From: Phycisphaerales bacterium
GTDB lineage: Bacteria > Planctomycetota > Phycisphaerae > Phycisphaerales > SM1A02
Length of the DNA stretch: 64,000 nt
Assembly (NCBI GenBank): GCA_029242715.1
Contig: JAQWTL010000007.1
Location: 1-64,000 of the forward strand
Direction: 5' to 3'
The position numbers and the translations under genes were made by a program. Under the pieces are notes generated by a model, which saw nothing but the letters and a program-made list of their open reading frames with translations, was not told the origin of the DNA and did no database searches. Shown here piece after piece: positions 52,727-62,116 of the stretch; position 1 is the first letter of the stretch; each line of letters begins with the position of its first letter.

Positions 52727-55129
52727 ATGTTGCTCACAATCGCCATCCTGGTTCTGGCCGGCCAAGCCGACATTCCTTCGACATGGCCCCCACCAGTCCC
52801 AAAAGCCCGGTCAACCCACCTGTCCGCTACCCAACTGCCCGACTCCATCTCGGGAAAACAAGATGCGGATGGGAACTGGCAACTGGATTTTCGATTTCGC
52901 CCCGCCAACCCGCTCCCTCCAGGAAGCCGGGTAGCCATTGCGGGCAACTTCAATCATTGGAGCACGACCTCCCAGCCCATGGTTCAACTGCGAAAAGGGA
53001 CCTGGCATGCTCGGATGACATTGGCTGACGGCACCTACTGGTACAAGTTCGTGATCAACGGGGACACGTGGCTGTCGGATCCTGGCAACCCGGTATCAGA
53101 TCCCGATGGCTATGGCGGAGTGAACTCAATCATTCGGCTGGGGTCCGTTGCGAATCTGGATGCTGGCAGGGCACGGCTCGGAGACGGTCATATCGATGCC
53201 AGTGGATTGGCCCACGATCCGGCCGAGCCACGCTATCTCCAGCGGCGTGATCCACAGACCTGGCGAATACGGTTTCGGACGCTTGCCCATGATGTCCAGA
53301 AAGTCAGTGTTGTTCGGCCAGGAGCCCCCCCGGTTGCGATGGCGGCTATTCTCGGTAACGATCGCGATCAATGGTGGGAAGCGGTTGTCCCAGATACCGG
53401 TGAGGCAGTCCCCTATACGTTCATCATCCAGGACGGCAAGACGCAAGAACGGCACCAAGACATCCACACCATGAGCGATTCCGAACAAATCAATTTCACA
53501 ACACCCGAATGGGCACGCGATGCCATCTGGTACCAGGTCATGATCGACCGGTTCCGCAACGGCAATGCCTCTAATAACCCGGATCCCATCCGACCATGGA
53601 ACTCGGCCTGGTACGAGGGAAGTCCATGGGAAGGTGCAGACGGGCAGACCTTCTATGAGTACTACGTCTTCGCAAGACGGTATGGCGGTGACATACAGGG
53701 CCTGCTTGAAAAACTCGACTACCTCTCGGATCTTGGCGTCAATGCGTTGTATCTGAATCCCGTGTTCGAGGCAGATAGTCCGCACAAGTACAACGCAACC
53801 AGTTACATCCACATCGATCAGGCCTTTGGACATGGAAGCGACTACGCCCAGGCCGAAGAACAGGAAGATCTGCTTGATCCTTCCACGTGGACCTGGAATG
53901 AAAGCGACCGACTCTTCCTGGACTTCCTGAAGGAAGCCCATGCTCGAGGATTCAAGGTGATCATCGATGGTGTCTTCAATCATGTCGGTGTCGATCACCC
54001 TGCCTTCCGTGATGTGCTGGAAAATGGTGAGGATTCACGCTTCACTGATTGGTTCTCCGTGACATCATGGGAACCGTTCGAATATGACTGCTGGGGTGGC
54101 TTCAAGAGTCTTCCGGTCTTTCGAAAGAATGATGAACACGGCATCGCCTCGGAGGAAGTCCGAAATCACATCATGCAAGTGACCACGCGCTGGATGGATC
54201 CGGATGGCGACGGGGATCCTTCCGATGGTATTGACGGTTGGCGGCTCGATGTCCCCAACGAGGTTCCACTGCCGTTCTGGATCGAGTGGCGAAAACATGT
54301 GAAATCGATCAATCCGGATGCCTACATCACGGGGGAAATCTGGACCCGTGCAGAGGAATGGCTGGATGGCCGTTCATTCGATGCGGTCATGAACTACCCA
54401 TTCGCAGAAAACACTCTGGCCTGGATCGGTAACCGTGAGGCCAAGATCACACCAACGGAACTGGATCGTCGACTGGCTGAACTTCGGTTGACTTATCCAG
54501 AGCCTGCAACCAACGTGCTTCAGAATCTCCTTGACAGTCATGACACGGACCGGTTCGTCTCCAAGATCCATAATCCGGATCGGCCCTATGACCAGGGCAA
54601 TCGCGAACAGCAGGATGCAAGCTATGACGGTTCCAAACCGCCAGAGGATGCGTATCGACGAGCTCGGCTCGCTGCCTTCGTGCAGTTCACCTATCTGGGC
54701 GCACCAATGATCTATTACGGCGATGAGGTTGGCATGTGGGGATCAGATGACCCCAATAACCGAAAGCCGATGCCCTGGCAGGACCACGGCCCTTATGCGG
54801 ATGATGGCTTTGAATTCATGCCTGAACATCTTGATTTCTACCGGAGAGTGATCGCTCTTCGAAATGAATCGGCCGCATTGCGCCGTGGTGAGTTCAGAAC
54901 AATCCAGGTCCACGACGACAATGACACCTGGGCCTTTGTCCGGACACTCGATGACGAGGAAATTCTGGTTGCAATCAATGCCTCTGACCGTGAGGCTGCG
55001 TTTGACATGCCTGATATCGGCAATGGATGGACACGGGTCTTCAGTGAACCAGCAGATGCCGATGCCGGTGATCCGCCTCGCATCACCTTGCCACCGCTGG
55101 GCGCTGCAGCGTGGCGCCGTCATCCATGA
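52727..55129 (+). CDS. Secreted GH13 alpha-amylase/neopullulanase-like enzyme
   Basis: About 800 residues. A short signal peptide (MLLTIAILVLAGQA) precedes a CBM48/AMPK-like domain (VAIAGNFNHWSTTSQ...YWYKFVINGDTWLSDP) and a second E-set domain. The GH13 barrel has region I IDGVFNHVG, nucleophile in DGWRLDVPNE (~506), acid/base in GEIW (~535) and LDSHDTDR (~604). The layout matches neopullulanase/cyclomaltodextrinase enzymes that cut starch, pullulan or cyclodextrins. The ATG at 52727 is preferred to the GTG at 52715. It shares four bases with malQ and is divergent from the sugar transporter. Confidence 0.93.
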   Translation: MLLTIAILVLAGQADIPSTWPPPVPKARSTHLSATQLPDSISGKQDADGNWQLDFRFRPANPLPPGSRVAIAGNFNHWSTTSQPMVQLRKGTWHARMTLADGTYWYKFVINGDTWLSDPGNPVSDPDGYGGVNSIIRLGSVANLDAGRARLGDGHIDASGLAHDPAEPRYLQRRDPQTWRIRFRTLAHDVQKVSVVRPGAPPVAMAAILGNDRDQWWEAVVPDTGEAVPYTFIIQDGKTQERHQDIHTMSDSEQINFTTPEWARDAIWYQVMIDRFRNGNASNNPDPIRPWNSAWYEGSPWEGADGQTFYEYYVFARRYGGDIQGLLEKLDYLSDLGVNALYLNPVFEADSPHKYNATSYIHIDQAFGHGSDYAQAEEQEDLLDPSTWTWNESDRLFLDFLKEAHARGFKVIIDGVFNHVGVDHPAFRDVLENGEDSRFTDWFSVTSWEPFEYDCWGGFKSLPVFRKNDEHGIASEEVRNHIMQVTTRWMDPDGDGDPSDGIDGWRLDVPNEVPLPFWIEWRKHVKSINPDAYITGEIWTRAEEWLDGRSFDAVMNYPFAENTLAWIGNREAKITPTELDRRLAELRLTYPEPATNVLQNLLDSHDTDRFVSKIHNPDRPYDQGNREQQDASYDGSKPPEDAYRRARLAAFVQFTYLGAPMIYYGDEVGMWGSDDPNNRKPMPWQDHGPYADDGFEFMPEHLDFYRRVIALRNESAALRRGEFRTIQVHDDNDTWAFVRTLDDEEILVAINASDREAAFDMPDIGNGWTRVFSEPADADAGDPPRITLPPLGAAAWRRHP

Positions 55130-56541
55130 CTCGTCCTCATGACCTTTTTACGAGCCGTGCGGCCGGTGTGCTCCTGCACCCGACATCACTTTCACGAGGT
55201 CATGGCATCGGCGACATCGGGCCGGGCGCGAGACAGTTCGTTGATTGGATGTCCCGAGCCGGGTTGTCCCTGTGGCAGATGCTTCCCATCGGGCCAGCAG
55301 GACGCGGGAACTCTCCTTACAGCGGGCAATCCGCTTTCGCTGGAGAGCCGCTTCTTATCAGCTTGCATGATCTGGTGAAAGATGGCTTGCTGCCGAACCG
55401 AGCAGCACGTTGTCCTGCGGAACTCGCATCGGGTTCAACTCGATATGCAGCCGCACGACGATTCAAGGCCTCCCGTTTTCAAGAGGCCTTCGACAACTTC
55501 CACAAGGGCGGTCGATCCAGATCTCGAAGTTATCGCGACTTCGCTTCCGCCAATCGTCATTGGCTGCATGGCTGGTGCCTCTACGCTGGAGGCGAACCTG
55601 ATGAACAAGTCTTCCTGCAGTACATCTTTGACCGTCAATGGAAAGCACTTCGCAAGTATGCCAATCGTCAACACATTCGATTGATTGGTGATCTTCCGAT
55701 CTTTGTAGATCTCGATTCAGCAGATGTTGCTCAGTATCCTGATCTCTTCCTTCTGGATCGATCAGGCAATCCGAAATGGCTCACAGGTGTGCCGCCTGAT
55801 CGCTTCAGTCGAAATGGACAACTCTGGAATCACCCCCAGTACCGTTGGCCTGCCCATCGCAATGAGAACTGGCGATGGTGGACGGCACGATTCCGCCAGG
55901 CGCTTGACCGTTTCGATGCAATCCGGCTTGATCACTTCATCGGCTTCGTCAGGCTCTGGCATGTGCCAGCTGGTAGTCGAACAGCTCGAAATGGGCGATG
56001 GAGGCCAACCCCGGGTCGTGAACTCCTGAAAGTCCTTCGAAAGCGATTGGGCTCCCTGCCGATCATTGCCGAGGATCTTGGGGCCAAGACCCCTGCCGTG
56101 GACCGACTTCGTGATGAATTCGGCCTCCCAGGCATGCGCGTCCTCCAATGGGCATTTGGAAGTTCTGACAGCGGGGACCTGCCTCACAACCACCCTCAGC
56201 AATCAGTGGTCTATCCAGGCACTCATGACAACGAGACGGCCACCGGCTGGGCCCGCCGACTCGATTCCAGCACTCGACGACGTTTCAACGCATATGCAGG
56301 CCAGTCAGAGCCTGCCGCTGATGCCCTGGTGCGATTGGCGATGACCTCCCCGGCGACCTGGGCCATCTGCCCGGCTCAGGATCTGCTTGGCCTCCCTCCC
56401 AATACCCGGATGAACCGTCCTGGAGTTGCCAGGGGGAACTGGACGTGGAGGCTCTCCGAGGGCACACTGTCGAACCTTCGAGCCAGGGAACTACGCATTC
56501 TGGCCGAATCAAGTGGACGTGTTCCAGGAGTGAATTCGTGA
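55126..56541 (+). CDS. malQ: 4-alpha-glucanotransferase
   Basis: 471 residues, GH77. AAGVLLHPTSLSRGHGIGDIG at the start (core LHPTSL), LIGDLPIFVD, the nucleophile region AIRLDHFIGF, IIAEDLG (acid/base) and GTHDNETATGW are all present. It disproportionates malto-oligosaccharides in the cytoplasm, making substrate for phosphorylase. The ATG overlaps the amylase stop (ATGA). It is shorter than E. coli MalQ, like amylomaltases of the compact type. Confidence 0.94.
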   Translation: MTRPHDLFTSRAAGVLLHPTSLSRGHGIGDIGPGARQFVDWMSRAGLSLWQMLPIGPAGRGNSPYSGQSAFAGEPLLISLHDLVKDGLLPNRAARCPAELASGSTRYAAARRFKASRFQEAFDNFHKGGRSRSRSYRDFASANRHWLHGWCLYAGGEPDEQVFLQYIFDRQWKALRKYANRQHIRLIGDLPIFVDLDSADVAQYPDLFLLDRSGNPKWLTGVPPDRFSRNGQLWNHPQYRWPAHRNENWRWWTARFRQALDRFDAIRLDHFIGFVRLWHVPAGSRTARNGRWRPTPGRELLKVLRKRLGSLPIIAEDLGAKTPAVDRLRDEFGLPGMRVLQWAFGSSDSGDLPHNHPQQSVVYPGTHDNETATGWARRLDSSTRRRFNAYAGQSEPAADALVRLAMTSPATWAICPAQDLLGLPPNTRMNRPGVARGNWTWRLSEGTLSNLRARELRILAESSGRVPGVNS

Positions 56542-58682
56542 TTGAACGGAATGTGCCAGGTGAATCCACAAGGAACCGACTGGAAGATGATCCACGCGCC
56601 ATCAGACATCGATTGAAGGCCCTTTCAAAGGACCTGTGGTGGTCATGGAATGAAATCGGTCGCCGACCATTTGCGATGCTTGACCCAGAGCTCTGGGAAG
56701 CCGTCAGGTACAGCCCCTTTCGTCTGCTGCAGAAACTCGACTCGAACATCTACACCAGTCGACTGGCCGAGCCCTCCTTCCGGGAAGTCGCTGCCAGGGC
56801 CATCAATGCCCATCATGAATATCACAACAGACGAAGCTGGCACGAGGCGAATTCGGATCCCTCTGATCCCCCACTCCGCATCGCCTACTTCTGCTCGGAG
56901 TACGCGATCCATGAAAGTCTCCCGCAATATGCCGGTGGACTTGGAGTACTCGCAGGTGATCACCTCAAGTCTGCGTCAGATCTCGGACTGCCTCTGATAG
57001 CGGTTGGCCTGTTGTACCAGCACGGTTACTACAAGCAGGAATTCCGTGATGATGGATCCACTCGGGTGATCTATCCATCCTTTGATGCGGATGCGATGCC
57101 TTTGGAAGACACCGGCGTTCGTCTTGATTGCCCCATTGGCGACCGAACCGTTCGTGTACGTATCTGGTCGATGTCGATGGGACGTGTCCCCCTCTATCTG
57201 CTCGATGCCAATCTGCCCGGCAACAGAGTTGAAGATCGGGCACTGACCGCAAGCCTCTATCAAGGTGATGATGACATTCGTCTTCAAAGACAGGTCCTGC
57301 TTGGTGTCGGAGGCTTCCGGGCACTGCGACTTCTGGAAGAAATACCAACGGTCATCCATCTCAACGAAGGCCATGCCGCATTTGCCGCTGTCGCGAAGAT
57401 GGCCGAGCTTGTTCAGGGAGGGATGGACCTTGAAGAGGCCAAGCAGCTCGTCCGATCAAGTACGGTATTCACAACACATACACCTGTCCCGGCAGGCAAC
57501 CAGAGATATGACGCCAACAAACTTCGTGAGGCACTGAAGCCGGTGCTTGAACCAGCAGGACTTGATCCTGACATGGTCACACAACTGGGTCGTGAGAATC
57601 CAGATGATCAACATGAAGCCCCGTGCATGACGGTACTTGCACTGCGACTGGCAGAACGAGTGAACGGCGTGTCTGAACTGCACGGTGCTGTATCTCGCGA
57701 CATGTGGAAGAACGCCTACGGTCTTGAGGACCCGGACCAGGTTCCGATCAAGCACATCACCAACGGCGTACATACCGGAACATGGATGGCGCCTGTCGCT
57801 GAAAGATTCTGGTCAGAAACCATCGAGTACACCAAGACCCCTGGCCCCAAGAACCCCTGCTGGGCTCGAGCGGAATCAGTTGATCCTCGTGCCTTCTGGG
57901 ACTTGCGTGAAGCCTTGAGAAGACGATTGCTTTCCTTCGTGCGTCGCCGGCTGGCCATCCAATCAAGACGGCGAGGCGAAAGCCCGGAAAGAGTGGTCCG
58001 AAGCCGTCGCATTTTCCAGGACTCTGCACTGACCATCGGCTTCGCCCGTCGATTCGCGACCTACAAGCGTGCAACCTTGTTATTCCATGATCTGGACAGG
58101 CTTGCCAATATTCTTGGAAACCCTGATCGTCCTGTACAGGTGATCTTTGCAGGCAAAGCCCATCCGGCCGACGAAGGTGGACAGGCCGTCGCGCAACGTA
58201 TTCACGATCTGTGCCTGGAATCAAGATTCGATGGACGAATCGTCCTGCTTGAGAACTACGACATCGAGATCGGACGACGCCTGACTTCTGGCTGCGATCT
58301 CTGGCTCAATACACCACGTCGGCCCTTTGAAGCCAGCGGTACCAGCGGCATGAAACCGCCACTGCATGGTGGACTCAATTGTTCTATCCCAGACGGTTGG
58401 TGGGTTGAAGCGGATGATGGCCGCAATGGTTGGACCATCGGAGACGGCAGCTCTTCTGAAAATGAAGGTGTCCAGGATGATCAGGATGCAAACATCCTGT
58501 ATGACCTTCTTGAGCAGGAGATCATTCCAGCTTTCTGGGATCGCGATGATCAGGGGCTGCCCCAGGCCTGGATTGAACGTGCCCTGCATACGGTGGCCAC
58601 GATCCCGGAGTGGTTCAATACAGACCGCATGGTGGCTGAGTACCTTGAATGGGGTTACAAGCCCGCCTCTGTACAGGTGTAA
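56538..58682 (+). CDS. glgP: Alpha-glucan phosphorylase (short type)
   Basis: 714 residues from a GTG that overlaps the malQ stop (GTGA) and has AGGAG seven bases upstream. The N-terminal DLWWSWN and YFCSEYAIHESLPQYAGGLG, then FATYKRATLL and EASGTSGMKPPLHGG with the pyridoxal-phosphate lysine near 604, identify the compact phosphorylase group of bacteria and archaea. It releases glucose 1-phosphate from alpha-1,4-glucans. Together with the amylase, MalQ and transporter it completes an alpha-glucan catabolic route. Confidence 0.93.
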   Translation: MIERNVPGESTRNRLEDDPRAIRHRLKALSKDLWWSWNEIGRRPFAMLDPELWEAVRYSPFRLLQKLDSNIYTSRLAEPSFREVAARAINAHHEYHNRRSWHEANSDPSDPPLRIAYFCSEYAIHESLPQYAGGLGVLAGDHLKSASDLGLPLIAVGLLYQHGYYKQEFRDDGSTRVIYPSFDADAMPLEDTGVRLDCPIGDRTVRVRIWSMSMGRVPLYLLDANLPGNRVEDRALTASLYQGDDDIRLQRQVLLGVGGFRALRLLEEIPTVIHLNEGHAAFAAVAKMAELVQGGMDLEEAKQLVRSSTVFTTHTPVPAGNQRYDANKLREALKPVLEPAGLDPDMVTQLGRENPDDQHEAPCMTVLALRLAERVNGVSELHGAVSRDMWKNAYGLEDPDQVPIKHITNGVHTGTWMAPVAERFWSETIEYTKTPGPKNPCWARAESVDPRAFWDLREALRRRLLSFVRRRLAIQSRRRGESPERVVRSRRIFQDSALTIGFARRFATYKRATLLFHDLDRLANILGNPDRPVQVIFAGKAHPADEGGQAVAQRIHDLCLESRFDGRIVLLENYDIEIGRRLTSGCDLWLNTPRRPFEASGTSGMKPPLHGGLNCSIPDGWWVEADDGRNGWTIGDGSSSENEGVQDDQDANILYDLLEQEIIPAFWDRDDQGLPQAWIERALHTVATIPEWFNTDRMVAEYLEWGYKPASVQV

Positions 58683-58823
58683 AAGAGCGTATCTGCTCGA
58701 AAAATGGTGGCATTGGCTCCCTATTGCTTGTTCTGAAAGCGATGGCATCTACTATTGATGGTTGGAGATACATGCCGCCAGGTGCCTCTGGAGAGCGCAT
58801 TTGGAGCAGAGGAGAGAAATGAG

Positions 58824-59939
58824 ATGATTCATCGTTTACACGTTTTGGTTATTGGTCTAGCCACACTTCTTTTGTTCTCATCGGCCACCATGGCTCAGAG
58901 CATCATGGATGGCACTCTGGACGAATCTGGTTTCTGGCCGGAGCATTCCGCGCTTCAGGGAACCTCCACCAGTTTCGGAGATAACGACTTTGGCCAGCCG
59001 GGATTCTGCAATGGTTCCGAGCTCAACGCGATCCATGTGACCAAGGAAGACGGCTACATCATGATCTTCCTGGCGGGCAATCTCGAGAGCAACTTCAACA
59101 AGCTCGATATCTTTATCGATGCGCGTCAGTTCGAGGGCCAGAACCAACTCCAGCACAACAACCCGGATGTGGACTTCGAAGGCTTGAGGCGGATGGGCAA
59201 CACCAACGAGAACATGACTGATGGCCTGACATTTGATGAGGGCTTTGCCGCTGATCTCTGGCTCTCAGTGACCTGTGGCGATGATGGCAATGGTGGGTTC
59301 GTGACCTATGCCAGCTTTGCTGAACTCTATACCGATGGTGACGGGAATGGCGCTTATCTCGGAAGTGGCTCTTCAGGCAACAGCATCCTCAACGGAGAAA
59401 ATGGCATTCAGATTGCCATTGATAATTCAAATGTGGATGGCGTTGGTGGAGGGAACCTCGGCGACTGTGGTGACGATGTCACCACGGGAGTCGAAATCGC
59501 AATACCCGAGTTTGTCATTGACTGGTTCTTCGAAGGCCTTCCCCTTGATGATGTCAAAGTCTGTGCCTTCCTCAATGGCAGTGGACATGACTATGTATCC
59601 AACCAGGTCCTTCCTGGCATTCCACCTTCCGACAGCCTGGGTGACCCACGAGGACTCGACTTCAATACCATCCCGGGCCTCCAGTATGCCCAGATGGGTA
59701 GTGCCGTCACCGAGTGTCCGGAATTCAACTACGGCGGCTGCTGCCTTGGCGAAGTCTGTGTCCCGCTTGAGGAGGCCAACTGCCTGGCTGGTGGTGGTGA
59801 GTATCTCGGCACGAATGTGCCTTGTGATGAAAACTCATGCGTGCCCCCCGATTGCGCTACGGACGTCAATGACGATGGCATAACGGATGTCGATGACCTG
59901 CTGGAACTTCTAGGCGAGTTTGGTCAGATCTGCAGTTGA
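58824..59939 (+). CDS. Secreted acidic protein with single dockerin-like EF-hand
   Basis: About 371 residues. The ATG has AGGAG nine bases upstream and starts a clear signal peptide (MIHRLHVLVIGLATLLLFSSATMAQ). The mature part is acidic and Asn/Gly-rich with DGYIMIFLAGNLESNFNKLDIFID, which suggests a beta-sandwich. A Cys-rich segment (GGCCLGEVCVPLEEANC) precedes one EF-hand-like DVNDDGITDVDDLLELLG, ending ten residues before the stop. No family is recognised. It lies between the glucan operon and the secreted branching-enzyme-like gene. Confidence 0.8.
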   Translation: MIHRLHVLVIGLATLLLFSSATMAQSIMDGTLDESGFWPEHSALQGTSTSFGDNDFGQPGFCNGSELNAIHVTKEDGYIMIFLAGNLESNFNKLDIFIDARQFEGQNQLQHNNPDVDFEGLRRMGNTNENMTDGLTFDEGFAADLWLSVTCGDDGNGGFVTYASFAELYTDGDGNGAYLGSGSSGNSILNGENGIQIAIDNSNVDGVGGGNLGDCGDDVTTGVEIAIPEFVIDWFFEGLPLDDVKVCAFLNGSGHDYVSNQVLPGIPPSDSLGDPRGLDFNTIPGLQYAQMGSAVTECPEFNYGGCCLGEVCVPLEEANCLAGGGEYLGTNVPCDENSCVPPDCATDVNDDGITDVDDLLELLGEFGQICS

Positions 59940-59974
59940 TACCCAGTGAGACCCTGGTCTGCCGATGGGGATAT

Positions 59975-59990
59975 CGGCCCATCCGGGCCG
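59975..59990 (+). terminator. Stem-loop after the secreted acidic protein gene
   Basis: CGGCCC and GGGCCG pair around a four-base loop about 35 bases past the stop. An overlapping alternative stem (GCCGAT/ATCGGC) is also possible. There is no uridine run, so termination is not certain. Confidence 0.35.
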
Positions 59991-60016
59991 GCCTTGTCTC
60001 ATGCCATTTGAGATCA

Positions 60017-60044
60017 TTGGACCGATTGCCACGCGTCGTATACT
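60017..60044 (+). promoter_or_regulatory. Candidate promoter for the secreted GH13 gene
   Basis: TTGGAC (60017-60022) and TATACT (60039-60044) are 16 bases apart. The -10 box is only 11 bases before the ATG at 60056, so the transcript would have a leader of a few bases at most. No ribosome-binding site precedes that ATG, which agrees with a nearly leaderless message. Confidence 0.35.
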
Positions 60045-60055
60045 GAAACTGAACA

Positions 60056-62116
60056 ATGATGACCTCCCGTCCATCCCGCTCGACCTCCTGGGCCCCCGTT
60101 GCCTGGATTGCCATGCTCCTGTTCGGCGTTCTCGCCGGAGTCAATCCGGTCCAGGCAGAACCCTCCAGCCGACCCGGTATGGGTGCGATCCCCTACCAGG
60201 ATGAGAATGGATCGGGCGTTACCTTCAGAGTTTGGGCCCCCAACGCAACTGCCGTTGGTGTCGTAGGCAGCTTCAACAGTTGGCAGCCCTTTTCAAATCT
60301 GCTCTCTCCAGAAGGTGATGGAAACTTTTCCAGCGACATCACCGCCGCTGAAAGTGGTGATGGCTACAAGTGGGTCATCATCAATGGGGCCGACACGATC
60401 TGGAAGAATGATCCACGTGCGATGGACCTCACCAGTTCTGCCGGCTATTCCATCGTCGTTGATCATGATGCCTACGAGTGGAGTGCCCAGGGATACGTCC
60501 CGCCCGTCTGGAGCGAAATGGTCATCTACGAAATGCACGTAGGCACCTTCGGCCTTGAAGCTGGTGAAGATGTCCCCGGTGATCTCGCTGGCACCCTTGA
60601 ACACCTTGATCATCTTCAGTCCCTTGGAATCAACGTCATCGAACTCATGCCGATGTGTGAATTTCCCGGCGACATTTCCTGGGGCTACAACCCGTCATAT
60701 CCCTTTGCAGTCGAAAGCGCCTACGGCTCTCCGGATGAACTCAAGGCCTTCGTCGATGCCTGCCATGAACGGAATATCGCCGTCTTCGGCGACCTCGTCT
60801 ATAACCATCTTGGCCCCACTGACATGGACATGTGGCAGTTCGATGGGTGGTCTGAAAACGATTATGGCGGCATCTATTTCTACAACGACTATCGCGCGTA
60901 TACGCCCTGGGGAAATACTCGCCCAGACTTTGGTCGCAATGAGGTTCGTTCTTTCCTGAAGGACAACATCAAGATGTGGCTCGACGACTACCGTCTCGAC
61001 GGGGTACGAATTGACGGCACACGCTGGATCCGCACACTTGGAACGAGTGGCGAGGAGATCCCAGAAGGCTGGTCACTTCTCAAATGGTTCAATGACGAAG
61101 TTGATGCAACCACTCCTTGGAAACTCATGGTCTCCGAGGACATGGATTCCAACCACTGGATCACCAAGTCCACGGGTGAAGGTGGCGCAGGTTTCGATTC
61201 ACAGTGGGATCCCTGGTTTGTTCACCCCATGCGGGATGCCATGGTCATTGCCGCAGATGATGATCGAAACATGTGGGATGTCCAGAACGCCATCTCCTAC
61301 GCCTACAACGGGGCGGCATTGCAGCGCGTGATCTATACCGAATCCCATGATGAAGTCGCAAATGGACATAGCCGGGTGCCAGAGGAAATCTGGCCCAACA
61401 ACGCTGACAGCTGGTTCGCGAAGAAGCGATCCACGCTTGGCGCTGCTGTTCTCATGACCTCCCCCGGCATCCCGATGATCTTTCAGGGACAGGAGTTCCT
61501 TGAAGATGGGTGGTTTGATGACCAAACGCCACTGGATTGGTCCAAGGTAGAGACATTCTCTGGAATCCTAGAGCTCTACAAGGATCTCATCTCGCTCCGG
61601 ACAAACCGTGAAGGCCTTACAGCTGGACTCTCAGGTCCAAATCTGAATGTGTTCCATTTGAACAATGAAGACAAAGTCATCGCCTGGCACAGGTGGAATC
61701 AGGGCGGTGAGGGCGATGATGTCGTCGCTCTGGCCAATTTCAGAAACCAGACCTGGACGAATTATCGCATTGGATTGCCTCGAGGCGGGAATTGGAAAGT
61801 ACGCTTCAATGGCGATGCCCTCATCTATGATGAGGATTATGACGGACACCCAGCCTGGGACGTCGAAGCCGAACCAGTTCCCTGGGATGGGCTTGGTTGG
61901 AGTGCGGAACTTTCCTTTGGCCGCTACACGGCCCTGATTCTGTCACAATCCCCGCCATGCCTTGGTGATCTCAATGGCAGCGGCATCGTTGATGTAGATG
62001 ATGTCCTGCTCGTGATATCGGGCTGGAACACAAGTGAAGGTGATGTTGACGGTGATGGCATAACTGGGGTGGAAGATTTACTGATCCTTCTGGCGCGTTA
62101 TGGAGAATGCCCGTGA
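60056..62116 (+). CDS. Secreted GH13 branching-enzyme-like protein with dockerin-like tail
   Basis: 686 residues. A signal peptide (cleavage near PVQA) is followed by a CBM48-type domain (FRVWAPNATAVGVVGSFNSW). The GH13 barrel is of branching-enzyme/trehalohydrolase style: VIYEMHVGTFG, region I GDLVYNHLG, nucleophile in GVRIDGTRW (~319), acid/base in VSEDMD (~360) and TESHDE (~430). Classical branching enzymes are cytoplasmic, so export is unusual; it may remodel or cut extracellular alpha-glucans. Two dockerin-like repeats (DLNGSGIVDVDD, DVDGDGITGVED) end the protein. The stop overlaps the next start by four bases. Confidence 0.9.
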   Translation: MMTSRPSRSTSWAPVAWIAMLLFGVLAGVNPVQAEPSSRPGMGAIPYQDENGSGVTFRVWAPNATAVGVVGSFNSWQPFSNLLSPEGDGNFSSDITAAESGDGYKWVIINGADTIWKNDPRAMDLTSSAGYSIVVDHDAYEWSAQGYVPPVWSEMVIYEMHVGTFGLEAGEDVPGDLAGTLEHLDHLQSLGINVIELMPMCEFPGDISWGYNPSYPFAVESAYGSPDELKAFVDACHERNIAVFGDLVYNHLGPTDMDMWQFDGWSENDYGGIYFYNDYRAYTPWGNTRPDFGRNEVRSFLKDNIKMWLDDYRLDGVRIDGTRWIRTLGTSGEEIPEGWSLLKWFNDEVDATTPWKLMVSEDMDSNHWITKSTGEGGAGFDSQWDPWFVHPMRDAMVIAADDDRNMWDVQNAISYAYNGAALQRVIYTESHDEVANGHSRVPEEIWPNNADSWFAKKRSTLGAAVLMTSPGIPMIFQGQEFLEDGWFDDQTPLDWSKVETFSGILELYKDLISLRTNREGLTAGLSGPNLNVFHLNNEDKVIAWHRWNQGGEGDDVVALANFRNQTWTNYRIGLPRGGNWKVRFNGDALIYDEDYDGHPAWDVEAEPVPWDGLGWSAELSFGRYTALILSQSPPCLGDLNGSGIVDVDDVLLVISGWNTSEGDVDGDGITGVEDLLILLARYGECP

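Noticed and set aside
53126-53998. 290-codon open frame antisense to the GH13 amylase
   Set aside because: It covers conserved amylase segments and has no family resemblance.
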